This document shows, piece after piece, positions 6,899-7,288 of a DNA stretch of 7,288 nt; positions within the stretch are counted from its first letter, which is position 1; each line of letters begins with the position of its first letter. The position numbers and the translations under genes are program-made. This DNA is from Actinomycetota bacterium (GTDB taxonomy: Bacteria > Actinomycetota > CADDZG01 > WHSQ01), in the NCBI GenBank assembly GCA_013695055.1, contig JACDBF010000090.1:1-7288 (forward strand), in the 5' to 3' direction. Below the pieces are notes generated by a model. That model searched no databases. It saw only the letters and a list, made by a program, of their open reading frames with translations, and was not told the DNA's origin.

Positions 6899-7288
6899 TT
6901 GTCATCTTCACGCCCGCGCATTCTGGTCGCCAAGCCGGGCCTCGACGGCCACGATCGCGGGATAAAGGTCGTGGCGAGAGCTCTGCGTGACGCCGGAATG
7001 GAGGTCATCTACACGGGCCTCCATCAGACCCCCGCTCAGATCGCCTCGGCCGCCATACAGGAAGATGTCGACGCGGTCGGCCTGTCGTGCTTGTCGGGCG
7101 CGCATATGACGCTCTTTCCGAAGGTCGTCGATCTGCTTGCCGAGCAAGGGGGCGACGATATCGTCGTTTTCGGAGGCGGCATCGTCCCCGACTCGGACAT
7201 TCCCAAGCTCAAGGAAGCGGGCATAAAGGAGATATTCACTCCCGGGGCCACGACGAAGACCATCGTCGACTGGGTGCGGGCCAACACG
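6899..7288 (+). CDS. Cobalamin (B12)-binding domain protein, methylmalonyl-CoA mutase small-subunit/C-terminal type; 3' end outside window
   Basis: From TTG 6899, 130 codons are open to the window edge with no stop. The protein is a stand-alone B12-binding Rossmann-like domain of the methylmalonyl-CoA mutase family. It opens with [16 protein letters not shown] (6-21), which holds the DxHxxG motif (D16, H18, G21); His18 should be the lower axial ligand of cobalt in the base-off/His-on mode. The SxL motif is S63-C64-L65 in [10 protein letters not shown], and the Gly-rich stretch is FGGGIVPD (91-98). FTPGATT (113-119) precedes the final helix. Such proteins are about 130-140 residues, so only a few are probably missing. 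On its own this domain has no catalytic TIM barrel. It is expected to pair with a separate large subunit, giving a methylmalonyl-, isobutyryl- or related acyl-CoA mutase. Which carbon skeleton is rearranged cannot be told from this domain, and no partner gene is in view. It is divergent from the cyclophilin gene. Confidence 0.95.
   Translation, partial: MSSSRPRILVAKPGLDGHDRGIKVVARALRDAGMEVIYTGLHQTPAQIASAAIQEDVDAVGLSCLSGAHMTLFPKVVDLLAEQGGDDIVVFGGGIVPDSDIPKLKEAGIKEIFTPGATTKTIVDWVRANT

Noticed and set aside
6718..7008. N-terminal extension of the cyclophilin up to an ATG at 7008
   Set aside because: It would overlap the conserved start of the B12-binding gene and cross the divergent promoter region, and the extension has no domain.

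Overview
This is a GC-rich bacterial window. Its gene content and protein sequences most resemble an actinobacterium (Actinomycetota). The clues are an Arg-rich, membrane-anchored cyclophilin, a PcrA-type helicase close to a stand-alone B12-binding domain protein, and GTG/TTG starts. From memory, Streptomyces chromosomes also have a PcrA helicase gene a few genes away from a small cobalamin-binding mutase subunit gene. The phylum is therefore a reasonable inference, but it is not proven by the window.

Layout. Bases 1-5854 hold four genes on the + strand, separated by only 19, 8 and 15 bp, so they are probably one transcription unit. They are the 3' part of guaA (GMP synthase), a 513-residue Wzx/MOP-type polysaccharide flippase, a PcrA/UvrD superfamily 1 helicase, and an AadA-like nucleotidyltransferase with a GTG start. 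A strong two-tier hairpin at 5859-5903 starts four bases after the last stop codon. It lies between this run and a convergent minus-strand gene (5920-6717) for an N-terminally anchored cyclophilin-type peptidyl-prolyl isomerase. A 181-bp divergent intergenic region with several short perfect palindromes follows. The last gene is a + strand cobalamin-binding domain protein that starts at a TTG behind a strong ribosome binding site and runs off the right edge.

Function. The genes are mostly housekeeping and do not form one pathway: purine nucleotide synthesis, lipid-linked glycan export, DNA repair/replication, extracytoplasmic protein folding and B12-dependent mutase chemistry. The nucleotidyltransferase is the least certain in function. 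I saw no tRNA or rRNA gene, insertion sequence, CRISPR array, phage gene or attachment site, and nothing I would call a new biological system. The points most worth a second look are the substrate of the AadA-like enzyme, the isolated flippase, the non-canonical active-site residues of the cyclophilin, and the U-less hairpin between convergent genes.
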